Source of the DNA: Rhodocyclaceae bacterium
GTDB taxonomy: Bacteria > Pseudomonadota > Gammaproteobacteria > Burkholderiales > Rhodocyclaceae
Assembly: GCA_030824115.1 (NCBI GenBank)
Contig: JAVBYI010000009.1
Span: 186,001 to 250,000 of the forward strand
Length of the DNA stretch: 64,000 nt
Direction of reading: 5' to 3'
Shown: positions 16,745-25,064 of the stretch, piece after piece
Numbering within the stretch: position 1 is the stretch's first letter
Layout: each line of letters opens with the position of its first letter
Notes under the pieces: model-generated
Told to the model about the DNA's origin: nothing
Databases searched by the model: none
Seen by the model: only the letters and a program-made list of their open reading frames with translations
Translations under genes and position numbers: made by a program

Positions 16745-17261
16745 ACATCACCTCCAGATAGCGCTCGAAGCCGGCAACGATGTCGGCAGTCGCCTGTTCG
16801 ATGTCCGGCGAATGCACACTGATCCAGTGAATGTAGAGCCACTCGCCATCCATTTCGACGGTCAGCGTGCCCGGTGTCAGCGTGATCGAATTGCACAGCA
16901 ACATGCGGCCCATCGGATTTTTGAGCTTGGTACGTACCTTGACGATGCCGGGCTTCACCGGCAGTTCGGGCGACAACACAATGGCCGCCACGTTGAGGTT
17001 GGACGAAACCAGTTCCTTCAGGTAATAAAAGATATAGGCAACGGTGGTGAGCAGCGCCTTGGGCGTCAGGCGCAGTTCGGAGAACCAGGCCAGATGACTG
17101 CGGAAGAAAATCGCGATGAGGGCCGAGGCCACGACACCTACGACCAGCACATCACGGGCCAGCGACCCGTTCAGCAACACCCAGAAGAACAGCAGGGTGG
17201 CGAAGAGCAACAATGTGCCGGCGATTGGAGTGGGCGGGGACGCCCGGTGTTCCGAATCCAT
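16737..17261 (-). CDS. mnhE: MrpE/MnhE antiporter subunit, first gene of the operon
   Basis: The 174-residue protein has an N-terminal pair of membrane helices (LLFATLLFFWVLLNGSLARD) and the MnhE core VAYIFYYLKELVSSNLNVAA, ending in a cytoplasmic domain (LLCNSITLTPGTLTVEMDGE) that is characteristic of the family. It is the promoter-proximal gene of the 13-gene cluster. A TTGAC-N4-GTCAA palindrome lies 46-59 bases upstream of its start. Confidence 0.92.
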   Translation of the reverse strand: MDSEHRASPPTPIAGTLLLFATLLFFWVLLNGSLARDVLVVGVVASALIAIFFRSHLAWFSELRLTPKALLTTVAYIFYYLKELVSSNLNVAAIVLSPELPVKPGIVKVRTKLKNPMGRMLLCNSITLTPGTLTVEMDGEWLYIHWISVHSPDIEQATADIVAGFERYLEVMYG

Positions 17262-17306
17262 AAGTTTATTCTAATACTCTATTATGGATTTTATGTTGCG
17301 GTGCGG

Positions 17307-17320
17307 TTGACATGGGTCAA
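17307..17320. promoter_or_regulatory. FNR/DNR-like palindrome upstream of the antiporter-oxidoreductase operon
   Basis: TTGACATGGGTCAA is a perfect TTGAC-N4-GTCAA inverted repeat, matching the TTGA-N6-TCAA half-sites of the FNR family. It sits upstream of mnhE in the 95-bp gap after the ABC permease gene, suggesting control of the operon by redox or nitric oxide. Confidence 0.55.
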
Positions 17321-17331
17321 CAGTCGCCCAG

Positions 17332-17354
17332 AAAGTCGGCGATGGCGAGGCGGC
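17332..17354 (-). repeat. Dispersed 24-bp motif, degenerate copy
   Basis: AAAGTCGGCGATGGCGAGG followed by CGGC matches the reverse motif with two or three changes. It lies just past the ABC permease stop codon. Confidence 0.5.
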
Positions 17355-17356
17355 AG

Positions 17357-18124
17357 CTACTTGAGCAGCCGCCGCCGCGTCAGGTGCAGTGCAATCAAAA
17401 AGGCCACCAGCGTCATGGTCAGCAACGCGGCGATATTCAGCCAGGGCGCGGCCGGCATCTCACCAAACACCAACGGGCGTACCAATTGCACTGTATGGGC
17501 CAGCGGCAACCAGTCCGAGATCACACGCACGACCGCCGGCAATTGCTCAACCGGGAAAAACACGCCGCACAGCAGCACCATGGGCGTGATGAACAGGGTG
17601 AAGTAGTACATGAAGAAATCGTAGGACGGTGCCAGTGCCGTGACGATCAGGCCGAGGGCGGAAAAACACAGGCCGGCGAGAAAAATTACCGGTAGGGCCA
17701 GCAACACGTAAGGGCCAGAGGTAAACCCAAGCACGGCGATCACCAGCAGGATCGCCCCGCCGGAGATGGTCGCCTTGGTGGCTGCCCAGAGGCATTCGCC
17801 GGCGACGACATCGTCGAGCGACACGGGCGCATTGAGGATGGCTTCCCAGGTGCGCTGCACGTGCATGCGCGCGAAGGCAGAATAGAGCGCCTCAAAAGAA
17901 GCGGCATTCATGGTCGAGGCGCAGACAGTGCCGGCGGCGAGAAAGGCGATGTAGGACACGCCCTGCACCTCGGGCAGCAGTCCGCCGAGGCCGTAACCGA
18001 GACCAAACAGGTAGATCATCGGATCGGCCAGATTGCCCAGCAGCGAGGGCAGGGCCAGCTTGCGCCAGACGAGGAAATTGCGCCGCCAGACGGCGACGGC
18101 GCGCGAGGACAGTAGCGGGATCAA
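17357..18124 (-). CDS. ABC-2 type (NodJ-like) exporter permease
   Basis: The 255-residue protein has six predicted helices of the ABC-2 family with NodJ-like wording: WRRNFLVWRKLALPSLLGNL, DPMIYLFGLGYGLGGLLPEV, FLAAGTVCASTMNAASFEAL. It should form the membrane channel for the NodI-type ATPase at 19140. Its ATG overlaps the stop of the DHH gene (ATGA), so all three genes form one unit. The substrate is unknown; relatives export lipo-oligosaccharides, drugs or polysaccharides. Confidence 0.9.
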   Translation of the reverse strand: MIPLLSSRAVAVWRRNFLVWRKLALPSLLGNLADPMIYLFGLGYGLGGLLPEVQGVSYIAFLAAGTVCASTMNAASFEALYSAFARMHVQRTWEAILNAPVSLDDVVAGECLWAATKATISGGAILLVIAVLGFTSGPYVLLALPVIFLAGLCFSALGLIVTALAPSYDFFMYYFTLFITPMVLLCGVFFPVEQLPAVVRVISDWLPLAHTVQLVRPLVFGEMPAAPWLNIAALLTMTLVAFLIALHLTRRRLLK

Positions 18125-19053
18125 CCGTCGGCGTTAATGCGGGTGATGAGCTTGTGCAGGATGATCGACGCCTGGTCGTTATCCACCTGGCAGGTACCGG
18201 CATTCTCGTGACCGCCACCGCCATATTGCAGCATCAGTTCGCCGACACTGGTCTTTGAACTGCGATTGATGATCGACTTGCCGGTCGCAAACACAGTGTT
18301 CAGCTTCTGCACGCCCCACAGAACGTGAATCGAAATGTTCTGCTCGGGGAACATGGCGTAGATCATGAAGCGGTTGGTCGCCCAGATGGTTTCCTCGTTG
18401 CGCAGGTCGAGCACCACAAGATTCTTATGTACGGTTGAGCAGCGCTGGATCTGCTCCTTGGCTTTCACGGCATGCTCGTAATACAGCTCGACGCGCTCCT
18501 TGACGTCCGGCAGCTTGAGGATGTCCTCGATGCCATGGTCGCGGCAATACTTGATCAGGTCCATCATCAGCTGGTAGTTGCTGACGCGGAACTCGCGGAA
18601 GCGGCCCAAGCCGGTACGCGAATCCATCAGGTAGTTGAGCAACACCCAGCCCTGCGGGTCGAGAATCTCGTCGCGGGTGAACTGGGCGGAGTCGGCCTTG
18701 TCCACGGCCAGCATCATGTCGTTGAAGGCGGCGGGGAAACGGCTCTTGCCGCCGTAGTGCTCGAACACCACGCGGGCGGCGGAGGGCGCATCCGGGTAGA
18801 TGATGTGCTCGGGACGCTCGCCGGGGTTGCGAAAGGTCTCCGACAGGTGATGGTCGAAGGCCAGATGCACGCCCGGCACGTAGGGCAGGTTGGTGGTGAT
18901 GTCGTTGCCGGTGATTTCCACCTTGCCGTCCTGCATGTCCTTGGGGTGGACAAACTTGATGTCGTCGATCAGGTCAAGCTCGTTGAGCAGAACGGCGCAG
19001 ACCAGGCCATCGAAGTCGCTGCGGGTTACCAGACGGTATTTTTGTGCGGACAT
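18121..19053 (-). CDS. DHH-family phosphoesterase
   Basis: The 310-residue cytoplasmic protein carries DHH-superfamily metal motifs: VTRSDFDGLVCAVLL (the DxD site), AFDHHLSET (the DHH), VDKADSAQF, and the C-terminal DHHA1 loop MLQYGGGGHENAGTCQV. Relatives are exopolyphosphatases, oligoribonucleases and cyclic-dinucleotide hydrolases; length and motifs do not choose among them. It is placed between an ABC ATPase and its permease and overlaps the permease start, an unusual position. With many c-di-GMP enzymes nearby, a nucleotide substrate is possible but is inference. Confidence 0.87.
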   Translation of the reverse strand: MSAQKYRLVTRSDFDGLVCAVLLNELDLIDDIKFVHPKDMQDGKVEITGNDITTNLPYVPGVHLAFDHHLSETFRNPGERPEHIIYPDAPSAARVVFEHYGGKSRFPAAFNDMMLAVDKADSAQFTRDEILDPQGWVLLNYLMDSRTGLGRFREFRVSNYQLMMDLIKYCRDHGIEDILKLPDVKERVELYYEHAVKAKEQIQRCSTVHKNLVVLDLRNEETIWATNRFMIYAMFPEQNISIHVLWGVQKLNTVFATGKSIINRSSKTSVGELMLQYGGGGHENAGTCQVDNDQASIILHKLITRINADG

Positions 19054-19139
19054 GTCTCAACTCCTGCGAATGCAAGTGGCGAAAAGGGTGGAACGGGCAA
19101 TTTAAACAAATTTCGGGGCATCTTGGGAAAAAGGGAAAA

Positions 19140-20081
19140 CTAATCCCTGAGCTCGCGTCCAGTCAGCTTGAGGAAGACATCCTCCAGCGTGGCGGGACGA
19201 TGCAGCGTCTTGAGCGCGGGACGATCCATCAGATGCGCCACCAGCGGCGCAGCCTCGGCCACGTAGCAAAAGGCGGTTTCGCCGCTGAACTCGATGCGCT
19301 GGCTGAATTGCCCGCCTTCGGCATGCGCCCACTCGGCCGCGCCTTCGCCATACAGCTCGACCACGTGCGGCTCGATATGCTGGGCGATGAGCGCGCGCGG
19401 GGCGCCTTCGACGACCAGCTTGCCGCCATCGACAATCGCCAGCCGGTCGCACAGGCGTTCGGCTTCATCCATGAAATGCGTCGTCAGCAGAATGGTCTTG
19501 CCGGCGTTCAGGAGTTTTTTCAACCTGTCCCAAATCAGGTGGCGCGCCTGCGGGTCGAGGCCGGTGGTCGGTTCGTCGAGCACCAGCAGGTCGGGGTCGT
19601 TCACCAGCGCTCGAGCCAGCGTCAGGCGCCGTTTCATGCCGCCCGACAGCGTACGAATGCCCATGTCACCCTTGCCCGCCAGTCCGGCGAATTCGAGCAG
19701 CTCGGGAATGCGCGCACGAATCGTCGCATCGCTCAGGCCAAAGTAGCGGCCATAAACCAGAAAGTTCTCGGCCAGCGTGAAGTCAGGATCGAGGTTGTCG
19801 AACTGCGGCACGATGCCGACGCGCGCGCGTGCCTCCCGCGCCCGGGCCGGCACCGGCTCGCCCAGTAGCGTAATCGTGCCGCTGTCGGGCGCGGTCAGCC
19901 CGAGGCAGCAGCGCAGCGTGGTGGTCTTGCCGGCGCCGTTCGGGCCAAGCAGGCCGTAACACTCGCCGCGTTGGAGTGCAAACGACAAGCCGGCCACAGC
20001 GGGCTTGCCGTCATACGATTTGACGAGTTGGTCGACAACGAGGGGGGAGGGGAGGACGTGACTCATGCGCGGTAAGATCAT
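19140..20081 (-). CDS. ABC exporter ATPase (NodI/DrrA-like)
   Basis: The 313-residue protein has a Walker [14 protein letters not shown]-loop [13 protein letters not shown], signature [20 protein letters not shown], Walker [14 protein letters not shown] and switch histidine [10 protein letters not shown], followed by a C-terminal regulatory domain. The [11 protein letters not shown] wording is typical of NodI. It should energise the permease at 17357. Starts at 20081 or 20066 are both possible. It is divergent from the EF-hand membrane gene, with a 29-bp gap. Confidence 0.92.
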   Translation of the reverse strand: MILPRMSHVLPSPLVVDQLVKSYDGKPAVAGLSFALQRGECYGLLGPNGAGKTTTLRCCLGLTAPDSGTITLLGEPVPARAREARARVGIVPQFDNLDPDFTLAENFLVYGRYFGLSDATIRARIPELLEFAGLAGKGDMGIRTLSGGMKRRLTLARALVNDPDLLVLDEPTTGLDPQARHLIWDRLKKLLNAGKTILLTTHFMDEAERLCDRLAIVDGGKLVVEGAPRALIAQHIEPHVVELYGEGAAEWAHAEGGQFSQRIEFSGETAFCYVAEAAPLVAHLMDRPALKTLHRPATLEDVFLKLTGRELRD

Positions 20082-20110
20082 AACTTCTTATTGATGGAGA
20101 CAGCCCTGCC

Positions 20111-21955
20111 ATGTCACACGCCTGGAAATTTTTCCGCGCCGGCGGCTTCGACCAGCCGCGCATCGACACCGCCGCCGACCTGCTCGCCATCGGTGAACTT
20201 GATCAAAAGCTCTGGGTGGCGCTGTCCTGTCCGGTCAGCGGCTCGGAATTCGATGCCCGCACCCTGGCCCTGATCGATGCCGATAGCGACGGCCACATCC
20301 GCGCACCGGAACTGATTACCGCCGTGCGCTGGGCTGACGCGCGTTTGTCCGACAAGGCTGCGCTGGCCGGCAAGGCGCTGACGCTTGCTGCCATCCGCAG
20401 CGATGACGAGGAAGGCGCCGCGATTGCCGCAGCCGCCAAGGAAATCCTCGCGGAAACCAGCGGCGAAACCATCAGTGTCGACGCGGCCAGTGCCGCGCAG
20501 GCGCGCTTTGCCGAAAAAGCCGCAGCGGCCTGGGAGGTCGCCGGAGCGGCGGCCCAGCCGCTCGGCGCCGACAGCGCTGCCGCTTACGAAGCCTTGCAAG
20601 CGGTTGCCGCCAAGATCGACGACTGGTTCGCACGTTGCAAACTGGCCGCCTTCGACGACCGCGCCACCGCCATGCTCAACGCCTCGGACGACGATCTCAA
20701 GGCGCTCGCCGTCGGCGTCATCGACAGTGCCGCTGCCGCCAACCTGCCCATCGCAAAAGTCGGCGCTGGGAAGACGGCATTGGCGGCATTGCCATTGAAT
20801 GAAGGCGTCAATCCGGCCTGGGCTGGCGCGGTGGCTAGCTTTGTCTCGGCCGTTGTAACGCCCCTGCTCGGTGCCTGCGATACCCTGAGCGAAGCCGACT
20901 GGCAACAGATCAAGGCCAAGTTCGCCCCCTACGCCGATTGGCTGGCGGCCAAACCGGATGCCGCAGCGATTGGCGATGGCGTGCTGGCCCTCGAAAAACT
21001 GGCGCGCTATTGTCGCGATCTGTTAACGCTGGCCAACAACTTCGTCGCCTTCAAGGATTTCTACACCCGGCAAGGCCATGGCATCTTCCAGATCGGCACG
21101 CTTTACCTCGATGGCCGTGCCTGCGAACTGGTGGTTGCGGTCAATGATCCGGGCAAGCATGCCGCCCTCGCCAGCCTTTCCCGACTCTGCCTTGTTTACT
21201 GTGACTGCGTGCGCGGTAGCGAGAAACGCAGCATCGCCGCCGCATTCACCGCCGGCGACAGCGACCAACTGATGGTCGGCCGCAACGGCGTCTTTTACGA
21301 CCGCCAGGGCAATGACTGGGATGCCACCATTACCAAGATCGTCGACCATCCGATCAGCTTGCGCCAGGCGTTCTGGTCGCCCTACAAGAAACTCGCCCGT
21401 CTGGTCGCCGAGCAATTACAGAAAGTCGCCGCCAGCAAGGCTGCTGCCGTCGAAGGCAAGTTGGCGACCACCGCAACCGGAATCGGCGCCAAGGTCGAGG
21501 CGCCGCCTGCCAAACCAGCCCCGGCGGCGCCCTTCGACGTCGGCAAGTTCGCCGGCATCTTCGCCGCCATCGGCCTCGCCGTCGGCGCGCTGGGCACCGC
21601 CGTCGCCTCGATGGTCACCGGACTGCTCGGCCTGGCCTGGTGGCAACTGCCGCTGGCCTTGCTCGGCATCCTGCTGCTGATCTCCGGGCCGGCTGTCGCC
21701 ATGGCCTGGTTCAAGCTGCACGCCCGCAACCTCGGCCCGCTGCTCGATGCCAACGGCTGGGCCGTGAATGCCCGCGCGCGCATCAACATCCCCTTCGGCA
21801 CCTCACTCACCCAACTGGCCACCCTGCCTAGCGGCGCCGAGCGTTCGCTGACCGATCCCTACGCCGAGAAGCAGGCGCCCTGGAAAGGCATCGTCATCGG
21901 CCTGTTCATCCTCGCCGGCCTCCTGCTCGCCGGTATTGCCTTCGTGGTGAAGTAA
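20111..21955 (+). CDS. Large membrane protein with an EF-hand-like loop
   Basis: I do not recognise a named family for this 614-residue protein. The N-terminal 430 residues are soluble and alanine-rich. Residues near 54-68 (LIDADSDGHIRAPEL) match the DxDxDGxIxxxEL calcium-binding EF-hand loop. Later segments include GHGIFQIGTLYLDGRACELV and VGRNGVFYDRQGNDWDATIT. Near the C-terminus are a Pro/Ala linker, two adjacent helices (FAGIFAAIGLAVGALGTA and the leucine-rich helix after WWQLP), a soluble segment and a final helix (IVIGLFILAGLLLAGIAFVV). GGAG precedes the ATG at 20111. It ends two bases before the MBL gene. A copy of the dispersed motif encodes KVGAGKTA. Confidence 0.75.
   Translation: MSHAWKFFRAGGFDQPRIDTAADLLAIGELDQKLWVALSCPVSGSEFDARTLALIDADSDGHIRAPELITAVRWADARLSDKAALAGKALTLAAIRSDDEEGAAIAAAAKEILAETSGETISVDAASAAQARFAEKAAAAWEVAGAAAQPLGADSAAAYEALQAVAAKIDDWFARCKLAAFDDRATAMLNASDDDLKALAVGVIDSAAAANLPIAKVGAGKTALAALPLNEGVNPAWAGAVASFVSAVVTPLLGACDTLSEADWQQIKAKFAPYADWLAAKPDAAAIGDGVLALEKLARYCRDLLTLANNFVAFKDFYTRQGHGIFQIGTLYLDGRACELVVAVNDPGKHAALASLSRLCLVYCDCVRGSEKRSIAAAFTAGDSDQLMVGRNGVFYDRQGNDWDATITKIVDHPISLRQAFWSPYKKLARLVAEQLQKVAASKAAAVEGKLATTATGIGAKVEAPPAKPAPAAPFDVGKFAGIFAAIGLAVGALGTAVASMVTGLLGLAWWQLPLALLGILLLISGPAVAMAWFKLHARNLGPLLDANGWAVNARARINIPFGTSLTQLATLPSGAERSLTDPYAEKQAPWKGIVIGLFILAGLLLAGIAFVVK
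20755..20778 (-). repeat. Dispersed 24-bp motif, copy 5 (in coding region)
   Basis: On the plus strand it reads AAAAGTCGGCGCTGG and then GAAGACGGC, the reverse orientation, encoding KVGAGKTA in the EF-hand membrane protein. Confidence 0.85.
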
Positions 21956-21957
21956 CT

Positions 21958-22590
21958 ATGGAATACCGCATCCTGCCTGTGACCCCCTTCGAACAGAACT
22001 GCTCGCTGCTGTGGGACCCCGCCACGCAACAGGCCGCCGTGGTCGATCCCGGCGGCGATGTCGAGGAAATCCTCGCCGCCGTCGCCAAACTCAGCCTCAA
22101 GGTCGAGAAGATTCTGCTCACCCATGGCCACATCGACCATGTTGGCGGCACGGCTGAACTGGCCGCCCGTCTGAATGTGCCGGTCGAAGGCCCGCAGCGC
22201 AACGAAGCTTTCTGGCTCGACCAGTTGCCCGAGCAGTGCTGCATGTTCGGCTTCCCCGATACGCCAGCACTGCAACCCGACCGCTGGCTCGACGAGGGCG
22301 ACACCGTCAGCGTCGGCGGCCTGACGCTCGACGTCGTGCATACGCCCGGCCACACCCCCGGCCATGTCTGCTTCATCGACAAGCCGGGCAAGCTCGCCAT
22401 CGTCGGCGACGTGCTGTTCGCCGGTTCGATTGGCCGCACCGACTTTCCGCGCGGCAACCACGGCGACCTGATCAACGCCATTCGCACCAAGCTATTCCCG
22501 CTCGGCGACGATGTCGAATTCATCCCCGGCCACGGGCCGATGTCCACCTTTGGCGAGGAGCGGCGCAACAATCCCTTTGTCGGGGACTAG
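21958..22590 (+). CDS. MBL-fold hydrolase (YcbL/glyoxalase II-like)
   Basis: The 210-residue metallo-beta-lactamase-fold protein has the metal motif [12 protein letters not shown], a second histidine in [12 protein letters not shown], the bridging aspartate in [17 protein letters not shown] and a final histidine in [15 protein letters not shown]. The DFPRG and GHGPMST wording matches the YcbL subgroup of type II glyoxalase-like enzymes. It probably hydrolyses a thioester; the physiological substrate is not evident. It starts two bases after the preceding gene and five bases before the ROK kinase. Confidence 0.92.
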   Translation: MEYRILPVTPFEQNCSLLWDPATQQAAVVDPGGDVEEILAAVAKLSLKVEKILLTHGHIDHVGGTAELAARLNVPVEGPQRNEAFWLDQLPEQCCMFGFPDTPALQPDRWLDEGDTVSVGGLTLDVVHTPGHTPGHVCFIDKPGKLAIVGDVLFAGSIGRTDFPRGNHGDLINAIRTKLFPLGDDVEFIPGHGPMSTFGEERRNNPFVGD

Positions 22591-22595
22591 TCTCC

Positions 22596-23444
22596 ATGCG
22601 CTTGGGCGTGGATCTGGGCGGCACGAAAACTGAGATCATTGCGCTGGCCGATGACGGTAGCGAGTTATTGCGTGAGCGCGTGCCGACCCCACGCGGCGAC
22701 TATGCCGCAACCGTCGCCACCATCGCGCAACTGGTGAGGAACGCCGAGGCAAATGTCGGCGCTGGCAGGACGGCAAGTGTGGGCGTCGGCATCCCCGGCG
22801 CGGAATCGCGCGTCACCGGCCTGATCAAAAACGCCAATTCCACCTGGCTGATTGGTAAACCCTTGCGTGCTGATCTCGAAGCTGCGCTCGGTCGCCCGGT
22901 GCGCCTCGCCAATGATGCCAACTGTTTTGCGCTTTCCGAAGCCACCGATGGTGCGGCAGCGGGTGCGGAGGTGGTGTTCGGCGTCATCCTCGGCACCGGC
23001 GTGGGCGGCGGTATCGTGGTGAATGGGCAGGTGCTCGCCGGCGCCAATGCGATTGCCGGCGAGTGGGGGCATAACCCCATGCCCGGCGAGGAAGCCGTGC
23101 GGCCGCGCTGCTACTGTGGCCGGCATGGCTGCATCGAAACCTTCCTCTCCGGCCCTGCGCTGGCGGCCGACGGCGGCGCGGAAGATGAGGCCGCCATGCA
23201 GCGCTACGAGCGGCGGCTGGCCCGCGCACTGGCGCAGGTGATCAACATCCTCGACCCGGCGGTGATTGTCCTCGGTGGCGGCGTGTCGAATCTCGACCGG
23301 CTGTATGATCGCGTTCCCCGGCTGTGGGGCGAGTTCGTGTTTTCCGACGCGGTCGCCACCCGGCTGGTGAAAAACCAACATGGCGATTCGTCGGGCGTGC
23401 GCGGTGCCGCCTGGCTGTGGCCACAGGAAAACAACAGGAGCTGA
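22596..23444 (+). CDS. ROK-family sugar kinase (fructokinase-like)
   Basis: The 282-residue kinase starts [17 protein letters not shown] (phosphate-1 motif), with [11 protein letters not shown], the catalytic [24 protein letters not shown] (phosphate-2), and the ROK zinc motif EWGHNPM with [11 protein letters not shown]. The zinc motif and length fit fructokinase/Mak-type enzymes that phosphorylate fructose or related hexoses. A longer frame starting at 22236 overlaps the MBL gene and is not used. The dispersed motif encodes NVGAGRTA in the small domain. Confidence 0.92.
   Translation: MRLGVDLGGTKTEIIALADDGSELLRERVPTPRGDYAATVATIAQLVRNAEANVGAGRTASVGVGIPGAESRVTGLIKNANSTWLIGKPLRADLEAALGRPVRLANDANCFALSEATDGAAAGAEVVFGVILGTGVGGGIVVNGQVLAGANAIAGEWGHNPMPGEEAVRPRCYCGRHGCIETFLSGPALAADGGAEDEAAMQRYERRLARALAQVINILDPAVIVLGGGVSNLDRLYDRVPRLWGEFVFSDAVATRLVKNQHGDSSGVRGAAWLWPQENNRS
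22751..22774 (-). repeat. Dispersed 24-bp motif, copy 6 (in coding region)
   Basis: AAATGTCGGCGCTGGCAGG then ACGGC, reverse orientation, encoding NVGAGRTA in the ROK kinase. Confidence 0.85.
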
Positions 23445-23447
23445 AGC

Positions 23448-23810
23448 GTGCATGCCCACCACCCCACCCCGGATTACATTTTTGAGGTTGATCTCGCCGG
23501 CTTTGAAGCGGCCGTGATCGAAGCGTCGCACATGACGCCGGTGATCGTCGATTTCTGGGCCGACTGGTGTCCCCCCTGTCGTGCGCTCACCCCCGTGCTC
23601 GACCGCGTCACCACGGGGCTGGCGGGCAAGGTCAAACTGGCCAAGGTCGAGGTCGATGAAGGCGTCAACATGAAGCTGGCGGGGCGCTATGGCCTCAAGG
23701 GTTTCCCTACCGTGCTGCTGTTCATCGGCGGCGAAATCAAGGGACGCTTTTCCGGTGCGCGCGCCGAGCACTGGGTGAAGGACTTCCTCGCCGAACACGG
23801 GGCCGTGTGA
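23448..23810 (+). CDS. Thioredoxin-like protein with a CPPC active site
   Basis: The 120-residue cytoplasmic protein has a thioredoxin fold: VIVDFWADWCPPCRALTPVL, VDEGVNMKLAGRYGLKGFPT, and the cis-proline in GFPTVLLF. The active site is C41-P-P-C44 rather than CGPC, which usually shifts the redox potential and partner set. The start is GTG at 23448 with GGAG upstream. Its stop overlaps the MFS start (TGATG), and the ROK gene ends three bases before it, so the four genes from 21958 on probably share a message. Confidence 0.9.
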   Translation: MHAHHPTPDYIFEVDLAGFEAAVIEASHMTPVIVDFWADWCPPCRALTPVLDRVTTGLAGKVKLAKVEVDEGVNMKLAGRYGLKGFPTVLLFIGGEIKGRFSGARAEHWVKDFLAEHGAV

Positions 23811-25003
23811 TGAATCTCTGGCGGCGCATCTTTGCGCCCTTTGCGGTGGGTTATTTCCTCTCCTACCTGCTGCGCAACGCCAATGCCGTCATTTCGCCCG
23901 AGCTGACGCGCGATCTCGGGCTGACCGCCGCCGATCTCGGCCTGCTGACTTCCGCCTACCTGCTGGCTTTCGGTGCATTTCAACTACCTTTGGGCATCCT
24001 GCTCGACCGCTATGGTCCGCGCCGCGTCGAAACCACGCTGCTGCTGATTTGTGCCGCCGGCTGTGCGCTATTCGCCAGCGGCACGGCACTACCGCAATTG
24101 ACACTGGGCCGTGCCATGATCGGCCTCGGCGTCTCGGCCTGCATGATGGCAAGTTTCAAGGCCTTCTCGCTGTGGTTTCCGATCGAACGCCAGGCCTCAC
24201 TCAACGCTGCCCTGATGGCCGCCGGCGGCCTCGGCGCACTGGCGGCCAGTTCGCCGCTGGGCGTCCTGATGCCGGTAATCGGCTGGCGCGGCATCTTCAT
24301 CGCCATGAGCGTGTTTGCGCTGCTCATCGCCGGGTTGATCTTTACCACACCAGAGAAATCCGCCGCCCATTCGGACGAAACCCTGCGCCAGCAACTGGCC
24401 GGGTTGGCTGCCATCTTCACCAGCCGCGTGTTCTGGCGCTTCGCCCCGCAGACCACTTTCATCGTCGGCGGCTTCATGGCCATTCAGGGGCTGTGGGCGA
24501 TGCCCTGGCTGCTGACCGTGGATGGCCTGTCGCGCGAGGCGGCGACCTTTCATCTGCTGCTGATGGCGGCAGCGCAACTGACCGGCTTTCTGGCCATCGC
24601 CTTCTTCGTGCGGCGCCTTGCCCACGCCGGCATTCCGACCGTGCGCCTGCTCACCATCGGCATGGGTTTCGGCCTGCTGGTGATGCTCGGCATCCTGCTC
24701 GACCTGGCACCGACCTGGCTGCTGTGGCCTTCACTGGGGCTGGTGTTTTCGGTCGGCAACCTCGCCTATGCGCTGCTCACCGCCCAGTTTCCCGTCACGC
24801 TCGCCGGCCGCGCCAACACGGCGCTCAACCTTGGCGCCTTCATCGGTGCCTTTGTGATCCAGTGGCTGTTCGGTGTGGCCGTGGATGCCGGTCAGGCGGC
24901 GGGGTTCGACGCCACCACGGCCTATCGCATCAGCCTCGGCAGCCTGCTGCTCCTGCAGGCGCTCGGCTGGGGCTGGTTTATGCTGGAAGGGCGACGGCAC
25001 TGA
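23810..25003 (+). CDS. Major facilitator superfamily transporter
   Basis: The 397-residue protein has 12 predicted helices and MFS landmarks: LLRNANAVISPELTRDLGLT in the first part, GILLDRYGPRRVETT in the loop between helices 2 and 3, and AFGAFQLPLG. Substrate is unknown; the layout resembles the nitrate/sugar-phosphate type carriers. A GTG one codon upstream is possible, but ATG at 23810 sits exactly on the thioredoxin stop. Confidence 0.85.
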   Translation: MNLWRRIFAPFAVGYFLSYLLRNANAVISPELTRDLGLTAADLGLLTSAYLLAFGAFQLPLGILLDRYGPRRVETTLLLICAAGCALFASGTALPQLTLGRAMIGLGVSACMMASFKAFSLWFPIERQASLNAALMAAGGLGALAASSPLGVLMPVIGWRGIFIAMSVFALLIAGLIFTTPEKSAAHSDETLRQQLAGLAAIFTSRVFWRFAPQTTFIVGGFMAIQGLWAMPWLLTVDGLSREAATFHLLLMAAAQLTGFLAIAFFVRRLAHAGIPTVRLLTIGMGFGLLVMLGILLDLAPTWLLWPSLGLVFSVGNLAYALLTAQFPVTLAGRANTALNLGAFIGAFVIQWLFGVAVDAGQAAGFDATTAYRISLGSLLLLQALGWGWFMLEGRRH

Positions 25004-25009
25004 CCTCTT

Positions 25010-25033
25010 GCCGTCTTGTGAGCGCCGACTGTT
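25010..25033 (+). repeat. Dispersed 24-bp motif, copy 7
   Basis: GCCGTCTTGTG and then AGCGCCGACTGTT, with several changes, in the 61-bp gap after the MFS stop and before the diguanylate cyclase gene. Confidence 0.7.
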
Positions 25034-25064
25034 AAGATTCACCATCGCTTCACCGTAACGCATC

